Positions 9,006 to 19,149 are shown, counted from the stretch's first letter. The stretch: DNA of 64,000 bases from Archangium lansingense (GCF_026626635.1 NZ_JAPNKA010000001.1:5952001-6016000); one strand, 5' to 3'. Numbers and translations are program-made. The notes: generated from the sequence alone by a model not told the origin.

Positions 9006-11570
9006 TCAGCGGCTCTCGCGCAGGAACTGCAGCTCTCCGGCCTGCACGGACACCTGGACCCGGTCGCCCGCCATGAACTCGCCAGCGAGGATCCGCTCGG
9101 CCAGGGGCGCCTCCACCAGCCGCTGCATCACCTGGCGCATGGGCCGGGCGCCCAGCTTCGGGTCGAACCCGCCCGACTTCAGCAGCAGCTCCACCACCTC
9201 GGCCCCAGCCGCGTAGGTGATCCCCTTCTCCGTGGTCAGCCGCCGGCTGCTCTCCTCCAGCAACAGGGTGGCGATGCGGGCCACCTGCTCCTCGGTGAGA
9301 GGCCGGAAGGGGAGCCGCTCGTCAATGCGGTTCCACAGCTCGGGCGGCAGGGACTGGCGCGCGGTGGCGCTCGCGGCGTCCATGTCGTTCTGCGCCTTGC
9401 TCGCCTCCGCCGCCGCGGAGCCGAAGCCCAGCGTGCGGCTGGTCTTGTGGAAGGCGTCCGCGCCCAGGTTCGTCGTGAGGATGATGACCGTGTTCGAGAA
9501 GTCGATGTGCCGGCCCTTGCCGTCCGTGAGGCGGCCTTCCTCCAGCACCTGGAGCAGCAGCAACTGCACCTCGCGGTGGGCCTTCTCGATCTCGTCCAGC
9601 ACCACCACGCACGAGGGCCGGCGGCGCACGGGCTCGGTGAGCTGACCCCCATCGCCATAGCCCACGTAGCCCGCGGGCGAGCCGATGAGGCGCGAGACGC
9701 CGTGGCTCTCGGACATCTCGCTCATGTCCAGGCGCACCAGCGAGTCCTTGCTACCGAAGAGCACCTCGGCCAGCCCGCGCGCCATCTCCGTCTTGCCCAC
9801 GCCCGTGGGGCCCAGGAAGAGGAAGGAGCCCATGGGCCGGCGCGAGGCGAAGCCCGCGTAGTTGCGGCGGATGACGCGGGCGATGCGGGAGATGGCCTCC
9901 TCGTGGCCGATGACGCGCTCGCCCAGGTCCGCCTCCAGCCTCAGCAGCCGCGCCGAGTCCGTCATCAGCAGACGCTCCTCGGGGATGCCGGCGATCTTCG
10001 CCACCACCCGCGCCACGTCCGAGGCCTCCACCAGCTCCTTGCCCTCGCGGCGGCTGCGCGAGCCGGCCAGGTCCACCACGGAGATGGCCTTGTCCGGCAT
10101 GAAGCGCTCCGTCACGTAGCGCGATGCCAGCGACGCGGCCGCCTCCAGGGCTTCGGGGGCGTAGCGCAGGCCGTGGTGATCCTCGTAGCGGCCGATGATG
10201 CCCTGGAGGATCTCCACCGTCTCCGGCACCGACGGCTCGTGCACCACCACCGGGGTGAAGCGTCGCTCCAGCGCCGGGTCCTGCGAGATGAACTTGCGGT
10301 ACTCGTCGTGCGTGGTGGCGCCGATGCAGGGGAACTCGCCACGCGCCATGGCCGTCTTCAGCTCGTTGGCGGCGTCCTGCGGACCCTCGCCCGTGGAGCC
10401 CGCGCCCACCAGCGTGTGGATCTCATCGATGAACACCACCACGCGGCCGTCGGCGCGCCGCACCTCTTCCTTGAGGGCGTTGAGCTTCTCGGAGAACGAG
10501 CCGCGCAGCTGCGTGCCCGCCACCAGCGTGGCCATGTCCAGCTCGAGGAGGATCTTCTCGGCCAGGGTGCCGCGCAGCTCCAGCAGCCGCTGGGCCACGC
10601 CCTCCACCACGGCCGTCTTGCCCACGCCCGCCTCGCCCAGCAGGCACGGGTTGTTGGTGCGCCGCTTGCCCAGGATGTCGATGACCTCCTCGATCTCCTT
10701 GGCGCGGCCCACCACGGGATCCAGCTTCCCCTCCTGAGCGAGCCGGCTCAGGTTGCGGCCCAGCGAGGTGAGCAGAGGGAAGCGTTTCTCGTCGAGCACC
10801 AGCGATGGAGCGGGGGCGCGAGCCGGGACGGGAGCCGGCCGGGGCGTGACGGCGGGCAGGGAAGTCGGCGTGGCCGGAGCCGTCACGGGTGGGGCGGGCG
10901 CCAGGACGGCGGGAACTGGCGGAGGGGTGCGCGTGGGCAGCGGGGGCACCGGCGTGGGCTCGGCGGCACCGGGCACATCCTCGTTCACCTCGTCGATGAG
11001 GTCGCGCGGGGAGAGCGCGGGCCGGGACGGCGTCCGGGGCGCCACGGGGGCGGGACGCGCGGCGAGCGCCAGGGCGGAGGCGGGCGGCGCCGAAGGGGGC
11101 GCCCCCAGGGGCCGGTTGGGGCGGGGCATACCCACCGCCATCGAAGGGTTGCGGCCCGGCTGGAGCCTCCGGGGCATGCTCCCGCTGAGACAGTAGGAGA
11201 GGGCGGTGTTGCCCAGGTTGATGAGGTGCAGGCCCGCCTTGGCCATCAGCTCGCTGGCGGCGCAGCGCACCCGGGTGAAAGCCACCAGCAGGTGCATGCA
11301 GTCCGTCTCTCGGGCGCCGCTGCTCTGGGCGATCTCCCTCGCCCGCATGCATAGCTCCCGCACGAGCCCGTCCTGCTCCGAGGGCTGCGACGTCATCCTC
11401 TCCAGGAGGCTGTCCTCGTCGACCCCCTTCTCCTTCAAGAGGAGCTGCGCCCGGTTCTCCACCGTGAACAGCGCCAGCAGCACGTGCGCCGAGGTAGGCT
11501 TCTGTGCCACGCTCTGGGCGATGTCATGGGCTTCGTGGAGTACCTGAGCGAGATCCGTGCTGTCGACCAT
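9006..11570 (-). CDS. ClpA-like AAA+ unfoldase with a long Pro/Ala linker
   Basis: An 854-residue double-ring Clp ATPase. ATG at 11570 is chosen because the Clp N-domain begins at once (STDLAQVLHEAHDIAQ; two repeats to ~125); the open frame further upstream is non-homologous. A Pro/Ala-rich linker of about 130 residues (130-260) follows. The D1 module has Walker A GEAGVGKT (312-319) and Walker B VVVFIDEIH. D2 has GPTGVGKT (587-594), VVVLDEIEKAH and a C-terminal D2-small domain. No ClpB/ClpC coiled-coil M-domain lies between the rings, which favours the ClpA type. LGF at 714-716 fits the ClpP-docking tripeptide, so it probably feeds ClpP. No SD is obvious. The DUF2520 gene follows in the same operon. 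Confidence 0.9.
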   Translation of the reverse strand: MVDSTDLAQVLHEAHDIAQSVAQKPTSAHVLLALFTVENRAQLLLKEKGVDEDSLLERMTSQPSEQDGLVRELCMRAREIAQSSGARETDCMHLLVAFTRVRCAASELMAKAGLHLINLGNTALSYCLSGSMPRRLQPGRNPSMAVGMPRPNRPLGAPPSAPPASALALAARPAPVAPRTPSRPALSPRDLIDEVNEDVPGAAEPTPVPPLPTRTPPPVPAVLAPAPPVTAPATPTSLPAVTPRPAPVPARAPAPSLVLDEKRFPLLTSLGRNLSRLAQEGKLDPVVGRAKEIEEVIDILGKRRTNNPCLLGEAGVGKTAVVEGVAQRLLELRGTLAEKILLELDMATLVAGTQLRGSFSEKLNALKEEVRRADGRVVVFIDEIHTLVGAGSTGEGPQDAANELKTAMARGEFPCIGATTHDEYRKFISQDPALERRFTPVVVHEPSVPETVEILQGIIGRYEDHHGLRYAPEALEAAASLASRYVTERFMPDKAISVVDLAGSRSRREGKELVEASDVARVVAKIAGIPEERLLMTDSARLLRLEADLGERVIGHEEAISRIARVIRRNYAGFASRRPMGSFLFLGPTGVGKTEMARGLAEVLFGSKDSLVRLDMSEMSESHGVSRLIGSPAGYVGYGDGGQLTEPVRRRPSCVVVLDEIEKAHREVQLLLLQVLEEGRLTDGKGRHIDFSNTVIILTTNLGADAFHKTSRTLGFGSAAAEASKAQNDMDAASATARQSLPPELWNRIDERLPFRPLTEEQVARIATLLLEESSRRLTTEKGITYAAGAEVVELLLKSGGFDPKLGARPMRQVMQRLVEAPLAERILAGEFMAGDRVQVSVQAGELQFLRESR

Positions 11571-11778
11571 TCGAGTTCCGGCAGGCGGGCAGGCGAGCAC
11601 ATACACCCTTCGGATCCGCGCGGCAAAATTTCCGCTACAGGTCACTACACCTTCTACCCCCGCGTAGGGGATGATCGGGGGAATTGGCCGGTTGCCTGCC
11701 TGTTGGGGGGAAATTGTCATCCGGCTTGCAATACGGGGCGCTCCTGGGCGTACATCCCGTCGCCACGTACCTCCACTT

Positions 11779-12522
11779 ATGACCTCAATTGTCCAACCCA
11801 CCCGTGTGCTCCTCGATCCGCTCGACGCGACGGGAGCCGCCATCGAGGCCCGCCGCTGGGTGTGGCCCCTCCTGATCCTCGCCGTGTGTGTGTCCGCTTC
11901 TGGGACGGCTTTTTCCCTCCGCTGGGACGCTGGCACTGCAGTAGTGCAGCAGATGCAAATGTCCGGTCAGCTCGAACGGACCACGGAGACGGAGATCTCC
12001 GAGCAGATCCAAACGGCCTCGCGCAAGGAGCTGGTTGCGGGGATTGCCAAGGGCGTCTTCGTGATGCCGCTGATGACGCTGGTGCTGGCGGCGGCGCTGT
12101 GGGTGGCCGCGTGGCTGTTCGACCGGACCGCGCCCTTTGGGCAGCTCATGTCGGCGGCGGCGCTGGCGATGCTGCCCATCGCCCTCTACCACCTCGTTTT
12201 CACCGTCTGCGCGCTGGCGCAGCACTCGCTCACTGAGGCGGGAGCGCAGGATCTGGTGCCCTCCAGCCTGGCGGCCCTGGGCGGACTGTCGCCCAATGCA
12301 GCCAAGGTGCTGCGGGGCGTGGATTTCTTCAACCTGTGGAGCGTGGCCCTGATGGGGCTGGGCTTCTCCTCGGCGACGGGGATGAGCAAGGGCCGGGCGG
12401 TGCTGCTGTGCCTCGTGCTCTACGTCCTGTTCATCGGGGTGTTCTTCATTGGAGTGCCCGCGATGATGGCCGGAGGGCCCGGCGGTCCGGGTGGTCCCGG
12501 TGGTCGAGGAGGTGGTCGATGA
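11779..12522 (+). CDS. Yip1-family membrane protein
   Basis: A 247-residue inner-membrane protein with about five hydrophobic segments (for example WVWPLLILAVCVSASG, VMPLMTLVLAAALWVAAW, AVLLCLVLYVLFIGVFFIG). The layout matches the YIP1 domain: a long polar stretch after the first segment, then a clustered helix bundle. The C-terminus is an odd Gly-Pro tail (AGGPGGPGGPGGRGGGR). ATG at 11779 is the first in-frame Met that gives a normal N-terminus; there is no clear SD. Its stop overlaps the tolC start by 4 bases (ATGA), placing it first in the six-gene efflux operon. It may help assemble or regulate the pump; that role is inferred only from position. Confidence 0.8.
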   Translation: MTSIVQPTRVLLDPLDATGAAIEARRWVWPLLILAVCVSASGTAFSLRWDAGTAVVQQMQMSGQLERTTETEISEQIQTASRKELVAGIAKGVFVMPLMTLVLAAALWVAAWLFDRTAPFGQLMSAAALAMLPIALYHLVFTVCALAQHSLTEAGAQDLVPSSLAALGGLSPNAAKVLRGVDFFNLWSVALMGLGFSSATGMSKGRAVLLCLVLYVLFIGVFFIGVPAMMAGGPGGPGGPGGRGGGR

Positions 12523-13847
12523 ACGCGCTCATGCTTGCGGTAGTGCTTGCTGCTAACTCCACCCCTGTCAACCTGGAGGAGGCCCGCGCCAGGAGCCGGG
12601 AGAACGTCCAGGCCCTCACCGCCCTGCTGCAGGCCTCCAGTGCCGAGCAGGACATCCGCGTCGCCCGCTCGTCGCTGCTCCCCCAGCTCCGGCTCTCGGC
12701 CGGTGGCTCCGTGGGGTACAGGGGCCCCGAGCGCAACTACAACCTGGTGCCCGTGGAGGGCGGCGGCTTCGAGCAGCAGGTGGTCGACGTTCCGGCGGTG
12801 ACCATCCCCAACTTCAACCTCAGCCTCAGCGTCAACCAGCTCATCTATGACCGGGCCGTGTGGGCTCGGCTGGAGCAGAGCGGGGCGCAGTACGAGGCGC
12901 AGCGGGGCGAGGCCCTCGAGCAGCAGGACACCTCCGAGCTGGAGGGCATCCAGCGCTTCTACTCACTCTTCCGTACCCAGGCCACCATCCAGGTGCTGGA
13001 GGCCAACGTACGCCGCAGCGAGCAGCAACTCGATCGTGCCCGGGCGCTCTTCCAGGCGGGCCGGGTGGGCAAGGCCGAGGAGCTGTCGGCGCAGGTGAAC
13101 CTGGGCAATGACCGCATCGCCGTGGTGTCGCGGCAGTCGCAGCTCGCCACGGACCAGGCGCGGCTGTCCACGTGGCTGGCCATGCCGGGCACGGATGCCG
13201 TGGAGGCGGTGGACCCGGGCGTGCTCACCCAGGCTCCCACGCCGGCCCCCTCTCTGGAGCAGGCGCTGCAGGAGGCACGCACCCGCCGGCCGCTGCTGGT
13301 GGCGCTGCGTCAGCGCATCCGCGCGGCGGAGCTGCAGGAGAGCATCGCCAACGCCGGCTACCTGCCGCGCTTCACCTTCCAGGGCTCCTACAATCGCGGT
13401 GGCCCGGACCCGGCCGTCGTCTTCGCCCAGCCGCAGCGGCAGAACCAGGTGAGCGCCGGGGTGGGTCTGTCGTGGGATCTCTTCAATGGCCTCAGCACGC
13501 AGGCGCAGGCGCGCCGGGCCGAGTACCAGACGCGGGTGGCCGAGCTGAACATGCAGCAGTCCGAGCGCGAGCTGGAGGGCTCGGTGCGCCAGTCGCACGT
13601 GTCGCTGTTGGCGCAGATCACCTCCGCGGAGCTGGCCGAGGCCAACCGCAAGGCGGCTGCTGACGCGCTGGTGCTCGCTGAGGAGCGCTTCAACGCGGGT
13701 GTCAGCTCGACGCTGGAGGTGCGCGACGCGCAGCTCAAGCTCACGCAGTCCGAGCTGACCCTGTTGGAGAATCGGATCAACGTCGAAATCGCCCGCTTCA
13801 CGCTGATGCGGGCCATGGGCACTCTGGCCCCGGGAGAAGCGAAATGA
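12519..13847 (+). CDS. TolC-family outer-membrane efflux channel
   Basis: A 442-residue protein with a short signal peptide (MNALMLAVVLAANSTP) and two outer-membrane-efflux repeats (~20-200 and ~230-430) of long helices plus strands. Typical features are SSLLPQLRLSAGG, LIYDRAVWARL (repeat 1), YLPRFTFQGSYNRGG, LSWDLFNGLSTQAQ and the closing helix AEERFNAGVSSTLEVRDAQ. It should form the trimeric outer-membrane and periplasmic duct for the adaptor and ABC permeases encoded next. ATG at 12519 overlaps the previous stop by 4 bases; longer upstream starts lie inside the yip1-like gene and are rejected. Its stop overlaps the next ATG in the same way. Confidence 0.92.
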   Translation: MNALMLAVVLAANSTPVNLEEARARSRENVQALTALLQASSAEQDIRVARSSLLPQLRLSAGGSVGYRGPERNYNLVPVEGGGFEQQVVDVPAVTIPNFNLSLSVNQLIYDRAVWARLEQSGAQYEAQRGEALEQQDTSELEGIQRFYSLFRTQATIQVLEANVRRSEQQLDRARALFQAGRVGKAEELSAQVNLGNDRIAVVSRQSQLATDQARLSTWLAMPGTDAVEAVDPGVLTQAPTPAPSLEQALQEARTRRPLLVALRQRIRAAELQESIANAGYLPRFTFQGSYNRGGPDPAVVFAQPQRQNQVSAGVGLSWDLFNGLSTQAQARRAEYQTRVAELNMQQSERELEGSVRQSHVSLLAQITSAELAEANRKAAADALVLAEERFNAGVSSTLEVRDAQLKLTQSELTLLENRINVEIARFTLMRAMGTLAPGEAK

Positions 13848-15109
13848 AGTGGTGGAAGGCGGTCATCGCAGGTGGTCTGTTCCTCGGAGCGGCGGCCATC
13901 ACGGTGGGGGGTCTGAAGGATCGGCCCCCTCCCACGGTGGAGGCGCAGGTGGCCAAGGCTCGCAAGGGCAGCATCACCCGCACCATCACGGGCGCCGGCA
14001 AGGTGCAGGCGGCCACCACGGTGAAGATCTCCTCCAACCTCTCCGGCGATCTGACGGAGCTGGTGGTGAAGGATGGAGAGCGGGTGGCCAAGGGCCAGGT
14101 GCTCGGCCGCATTGATCGCAAGCGCTACGAGGCGGCGGCGAAGCAGGCCCTGGCGGCGCAGAACGCGGCGCGCTCGGACGCGCAGGTGTCCCAGGTGGAT
14201 GTGACCCGCACCTCGGCCGAGCTGGCGCGCGTGGAGGATCTGAGCAACAAGGGCCTTGCCTCGGCCGCCGAGGTGGAGCTGGCGCGGGCGACCCGGGACA
14301 CGGCCGCGGCCCGGCTGGCCGCGGCCCAGCAGCGTCTGGCCCAGGCCTCCGCTGTCTACGAGGAGGCCCAGACCAACCTCTCCAAGACGACGCTGTTGTC
14401 GCCCATCGACGGCAACATCATCGAGCTGTCGCGCGAGGTGGGTGAGCGTGTGCGTGGCTCGGACTTCTCCGAGGACGTGGTGATGACCATCGCCGCCCTC
14501 AACATCATGGAGGTGAAGTTCGAGGTGGGCGAGCACGAGGTGGTGCACCTCAAGCCCGGTCAGCCCGCGGAGATCTCCGTGGACGCGCTGGAGGGCGAGT
14601 CCTACCAGGGCTCGGTGGTGGAGATCGCCCAGAAGGCGCTCATCAAGAACCCCGGCACCGAGGCCGAGGTCACCACGTTCCCCGTGACGGTGGCGCTCAA
14701 CACGCGGCCGGCGAAGGTGCTGCCGGGCATGAGCGCCGAGGTGCGCATCTCCGCCGAGCAGCATGACGACACGGTGCTCGTCCCCATCCAGTCGGTGACG
14801 GTGCGTCCGGAGCGGAGCCTGCCGGACTACCAGCCGCCGGTGGAGGGCACGGGCCTGACGGTGGCCCGCCGCGCGGAGACCCTGGCCAAGGTGGTCTTCG
14901 TGGTGGATGCGGACAACAAGGCGCAGATGCGCCGGGTGCGCACGGGCATTGCCTCCGACACGGACCTGGAGATCATCGAGGGCATCCTGGAGGGCGACAA
15001 GGTGGTGGAGGGCCCCTTCCGCACGCTGTCCAAGGATCTGAAGCACGGCGACACGGTGCGCGAGCCTCAGCCGGGCGGTCCCGGCGGTCCGGGTGGGAAG
15101 AAGTCGTGA
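13844..15109 (+). CDS. MacA-type periplasmic adaptor (membrane fusion protein)
   Basis: A 421-residue protein with one N-terminal transmembrane anchor (AVIAGGLFLGAAAITVGGL). It then has the biotinyl-lipoyl halves of RND/MacA adaptors (GAGKVQAATTVKISSNLSG; SPIDGNIIELSREVGERV), a coiled-coil hairpin between them (about 95-185), a beta-barrel domain (EVKFEVGEHEVVHLKPGQ) and a membrane-proximal domain. It bridges the TolC-like duct and the ABC permease. The C-terminus ends in PGGPGGPGGKK, echoing the Gly-Pro tail of the first operon gene. ATG overlaps the tolC stop by 4 bases, and the stop overlaps the next GTG. Confidence 0.92.
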   Translation: MKWWKAVIAGGLFLGAAAITVGGLKDRPPPTVEAQVAKARKGSITRTITGAGKVQAATTVKISSNLSGDLTELVVKDGERVAKGQVLGRIDRKRYEAAAKQALAAQNAARSDAQVSQVDVTRTSAELARVEDLSNKGLASAAEVELARATRDTAAARLAAAQQRLAQASAVYEEAQTNLSKTTLLSPIDGNIIELSREVGERVRGSDFSEDVVMTIAALNIMEVKFEVGEHEVVHLKPGQPAEISVDALEGESYQGSVVEIAQKALIKNPGTEAEVTTFPVTVALNTRPAKVLPGMSAEVRISAEQHDDTVLVPIQSVTVRPERSLPDYQPPVEGTGLTVARRAETLAKVVFVVDADNKAQMRRVRTGIASDTDLEIIEGILEGDKVVEGPFRTLSKDLKHGDTVREPQPGGPGGPGGKKS

Positions 15110-15870
15110 GTGAAGCCAATGGCGCCGGGCCCTCCCGGCTCATCGATGTGCAGGACGTCACCCGTGTCTTCCACGTGGGTGGCGAGGAAGTCCGCGCGCT
15201 GCGGGGCGTCTCCTTTGGCATCAGCCGTGGCGAGTGGGTGGCCATCATTGGCCAGTCCGGCTCGGGCAAGAGCACGCTGATGAACGTGCTGGGCTGTCTG
15301 GATACGCCCAGCAGCGGTCGCTACATGCTCAACCACAAGGACGTGTCGCGCATGACGGACGACGAGCTCGCCGTGGTGCGCAACGAGGAGATTGGCTTCA
15401 TCTTCCAGACGTTCCAGCTGCTGCCGCGCGAGACGGCGCTGGCCAACGTGGAGCTGCCGCTCGTCTACCGGGGCATGAAGACCAAGGAGCGTCGCGAGCG
15501 GGCCAAGGCGGCGCTGGCGAAGGTGCACCTGGAGCACCGCATGCACCACAAGCCCAACGAGCTGTCCGGTGGTCAGCGCCAGCGCGTGGCGATTGCCCGG
15601 GCGCTGGTGGCCGAGCCCTCCATGCTCCTGGCGGACGAGCCCACGGGTAACCTGGACTCGGCCACGGGCGAGGAGATCGTCCGGCTCTTCGAGGAGCTGC
15701 ACCGCGGTGGCAACACGCTGGTGCTCGTCACGCACGAGCCGAAGCTGGCGGCGCGCTGCCCGCGGGCCATTCGGCTCAGTGACGGGGAGATCGTCGCGGA
15801 CGGTCCCGGGCGCCAGGTGGCCCTGGGCGACGCGCCCGCGCCCCAGGCACAGGCTGTGGGGGGGGCATGA
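15106..15870 (+). CDS. ABC transporter ATPase (MacB/LolD type)
   Basis: A 254-residue stand-alone nucleotide-binding subunit. It has Walker A GQSGSGKST at about 49-57, Q-loop FQTFQLLPRETALAN, signature LSGGQRQR, Walker B MLLADEPTG and H-loop VLVTHEP. It belongs to the MacB/LolD/FtsE group that powers periplasmic-face exporters. In E. coli MacB the ATPase and permease are one chain; here they are separate. GTG start overlaps the adaptor stop (GTGA) and its stop overlaps the permease ATG, so stoichiometric translation is likely. The last ~20 residues are an Ala/Pro/Gln-rich tail. Confidence 0.94.
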   Translation: MSEANGAGPSRLIDVQDVTRVFHVGGEEVRALRGVSFGISRGEWVAIIGQSGSGKSTLMNVLGCLDTPSSGRYMLNHKDVSRMTDDELAVVRNEEIGFIFQTFQLLPRETALANVELPLVYRGMKTKERRERAKAALAKVHLEHRMHHKPNELSGGQRQRVAIARALVAEPSMLLADEPTGNLDSATGEEIVRLFEELHRGGNTLVLVTHEPKLAARCPRAIRLSDGEIVADGPGRQVALGDAPAPQAQAVGGA

Positions 15871-17099
15871 ACAAGGCCGCGCGCGTGGATGTGATGGAGG
15901 GGGCGCGCATTGCGTTCTTCTCGCTGGGGGCCAACCGGATGCGCACCGTGCTCACCACGGTGGGCATCGGCATTGGCGTGGCCACGCTGCTGGCCATCAT
16001 TGGCATCATCCAGGGGCTCAACACCTCCTTCGACAAGCAGCTGGCCTCCATCGGCTCCAATACCCTCACCGTCTCCAAGTTCCCCTGGGTGATGAAGGGC
16101 GACTGGTGGATGTACCGCAACCGGAAGAACTTCACCCTTCCGCAGCTGGAGCAGATCCGCGCGCAGGCGACGCTCATCACCGCCATGTCTCCCTACGTGA
16201 GCCGCACCGGTGACGTGGGTTTCAATGGCCAGCAGCTCTCCACCGTGGAGATCGCCGGGGTGACGCAGGAGTACTTCTCCATCGGCTCCTTCGAGGTAGT
16301 GGCCGGGCGCCCCCTGACGGGCGCGGATGACGCTGTGTCCCGGCCCGTGGTGGTGCTCGGGGCTACCGTGGCCGATGGCCTCTTCCCCGGGTTGAACCCC
16401 GTGGGCCGCTCTGTCCGCATCGACGGCCGGCCCTTTCAGGTGGTGGGGACGCTGTCGCGCAAGGGCAAGCTCCTGGAGCAGGATCAGGATCTGATCGTCC
16501 TGCTGCCCTTCAAGACGTTCTATTCCACCTTCGGCAAGGGCCGTCCCTTCAGCATCACCATGGCCGTCGAGCGCGTGGAGGATGTGCGCAAGGCGGAGGA
16601 TCAGCTCGTGGGCGTCCTGCGGCGCGTGCGAGGCACGCCCCCGGGTGTTCCGGATGACTTCTCCATCAACCGCCCGGACCAGCTTGCCCAGACGTACGAG
16701 CAGCTGACTGGGGCGCTCTATGGCGTGGCGGTGGGGGTGGGCTTCATCACCATGCTGGTGGGTGGCATCGGCATCATGAACATCATGCTGGTGTCGGTGC
16801 GAGAGCGGACGCGGGAGATCGGCATCCGGCGCGCGCTCGGGGCACGCAAGCGCACCATTGTGTTGCAGTTCCTTTTGGAGGCCTCCGCGGTGTCCGCGGT
16901 GGGCGGATTGCTGGGCACGGTGGTGGGGCTGGGGACAGCCAAGGTCGTGGCCCTCATCACCCCGCTGGCGGCGGACGTGCAGCTCATCACCATTGTGGGC
17001 GGGGTGGGCTTCGCCGCGCTGGTGGGGCTGTTGTTTGGCATCTGGCCGGCGGCCCGGGCCGCGAACCTGGATCCCGTGGAAGCCCTCCGTTACGAGTGA
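15867..17099 (+). CDS. MacB-type ABC permease, subunit 1
   Basis: A 410-residue inner-membrane protein with MacB_PCD/FtsX topology. There is an N-terminal helix (MRTVLTTVGIGIGVATLLAI, in part), a large periplasmic domain (about 55-265), then three clustered helices including GVAVGVGFITMLVGGIGIMNIM. The coupling motif is RTREIGIRRALGARKRTI. The C-terminus carries ARAANLDPVEALRYE, the classical FtsX/MacB ending. It probably pairs with the second permease as a heterodimer around the ATPase. Overlaps of 4 bases at both ends. Confidence 0.93.
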   Translation: MNKAARVDVMEGARIAFFSLGANRMRTVLTTVGIGIGVATLLAIIGIIQGLNTSFDKQLASIGSNTLTVSKFPWVMKGDWWMYRNRKNFTLPQLEQIRAQATLITAMSPYVSRTGDVGFNGQQLSTVEIAGVTQEYFSIGSFEVVAGRPLTGADDAVSRPVVVLGATVADGLFPGLNPVGRSVRIDGRPFQVVGTLSRKGKLLEQDQDLIVLLPFKTFYSTFGKGRPFSITMAVERVEDVRKAEDQLVGVLRRVRGTPPGVPDDFSINRPDQLAQTYEQLTGALYGVAVGVGFITMLVGGIGIMNIMLVSVRERTREIGIRRALGARKRTIVLQFLLEASAVSAVGGLLGTVVGLGTAKVVALITPLAADVQLITIVGGVGFAALVGLLFGIWPAARAANLDPVEALRYE

Positions 17100-18361
17100 G
17101 CACGCGCATGTTCCGACGCATCGAGGCCGGCCTGCTGGCAATGGCTGACAACCTGCGGCTGGCCCTGGGTACCTTCATGGGCAACCCGCTGCGCACGCTG
17201 CTCACGCTGCTGGGCATCGTCATTGGCGTGACGACGGTCATCGTCATGATGGCCCTCATCGAGGGCCTGCGCCTCAAGGTGAACAACGATCTGTCGCAGC
17301 TGGGCGCCAACACCTTCCAGGTGAGCAAGTGGCCCTCGGGCTTCGGCCGGGTGAACTGGCGCATGTACGCCAAGCGCAAGGACCTGACCATGGAGGACAT
17401 GCGCGCCATCCAGGAGTCGTGTGCCTCGGTGGGCGTGGTGTCCGTGTCAGACACGGTGGGAGGCCAGAAGATCTCCACCGCCACCGTGGAGACGCGCCCC
17501 TCGGTGCGCGTCACGGGCGCCTCGTCCGAGTACATCGAGACCAGCGGTATCACCATCGCCTCGGGGCGCTTCTTCGGCCAGGTGGACGCGGTGGATGGCC
17601 GTCAGGTCGCCGTGGTGGGCATGGACGTGGTGGAGACGCTCTTCTCGGGCATGGAGCCGCTCGGCCAGCAGGTGCGCATCAAGGGCCGCCCCTTCACCGT
17701 GGTGGGCGTGCTGCAGCGGCGGGGCAGCTTCCTGGGCATGGTGAGCATGGACAACGTCATCATCGTGCCGCTGCGCGCCTACGAGATGCTCTATGGCGAG
17801 GTGGACTCGGTGAACCTCGCGATCCAGGCGCGTGAGCCGGATCAGCTCTCCAAGGCTCAGGAAGAGGTGACGGGCCTGCTGCGCCGCCGGCGTGACGTGG
17901 CACCCCTGGCTCCCAACGACTTCGAGGTGCGCACCAACGAGTCGATGACGGAGACTTTCAACAGCCTGTCGCAGGTGATCACGATCGCCAGCTTCGGCGT
18001 ATGCCTGCTGTCGCTCGTGGTGGGCGGCATCGGCATCCTCAACATCATGTTGGTGTCGGTGACGGAGCGGACGAAGGAGATCGGCATCCGCAAGGCGCTG
18101 GGGGCGCGCAAGTGGCGCATCCTCGCCCAGTTCGCCACCGAGGCGGTGATGATGTCGCTGCTGGGAGGCGCCATCGGAGTGGGGCTCGGCTTCGGGCTGG
18201 CCTTCCTGTCGCGATGGATGCTGGGCGTCAACACCGTGGTGCCCGGCTGGGCGGTGGTGCTCTCACTGGTGATGAGCTCGGGCGTGGGCCTCGTGTTCGG
18301 CATCTACCCCGCGGCACGCGCCGCGAGGTTGGATCCGGTGGAGGCCATGCGCACGGAGTAG
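17096..18361 (+). CDS. MacB-type ABC permease, subunit 2
   Basis: A 421-residue paralogue of the preceding permease, with the same helix 1 (LLTLLGIVIGVTTVIVMMAL), periplasmic MacB_PCD domain, SLVVGGIGILNIMLVSVTERTK (in part), coupling segment TKEIGIRKALGARKWRI and ending ARAARLDPVEAMRTE. GTG at 17096 overlaps the previous stop (GTGA). The two permeases differ through the periplasmic domain, so the pump is likely an asymmetric heterodimer. Cargo is unknown; relatives export macrolides, peptides, siderophores or lipoproteins. It ends the operon and is convergent with msrA. Confidence 0.93.
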   Translation: MSTRMFRRIEAGLLAMADNLRLALGTFMGNPLRTLLTLLGIVIGVTTVIVMMALIEGLRLKVNNDLSQLGANTFQVSKWPSGFGRVNWRMYAKRKDLTMEDMRAIQESCASVGVVSVSDTVGGQKISTATVETRPSVRVTGASSEYIETSGITIASGRFFGQVDAVDGRQVAVVGMDVVETLFSGMEPLGQQVRIKGRPFTVVGVLQRRGSFLGMVSMDNVIIVPLRAYEMLYGEVDSVNLAIQAREPDQLSKAQEEVTGLLRRRRDVAPLAPNDFEVRTNESMTETFNSLSQVITIASFGVCLLSLVVGGIGILNIMLVSVTERTKEIGIRKALGARKWRILAQFATEAVMMSLLGGAIGVGLGFGLAFLSRWMLGVNTVVPGWAVVLSLVMSSGVGLVFGIYPAARAARLDPVEAMRTE

Positions 18362-18383
18362 GGCGCAGGGCCCGGGCCGTCCG

Positions 18384-19043
<660 letters not shown>

Positions 19044-19149
19044 GCCCCGAGCTTAACGCGAGGTATGGGCACGTGCCGGGAATGTGACGGCTCGCCCGGT
19101 GGCTCCCCCTTCTTTCGAGAGGCCCGGGATGGCTTAGAGTGTCGGGCAG

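Noticed and set aside
9006..11936. Longer Clp reading frame starting near 11936
   Set aside because: The added 122 residues are Arg-rich and overlap the divergent Yip1-like gene; the Clp N-domain starts at 11570.
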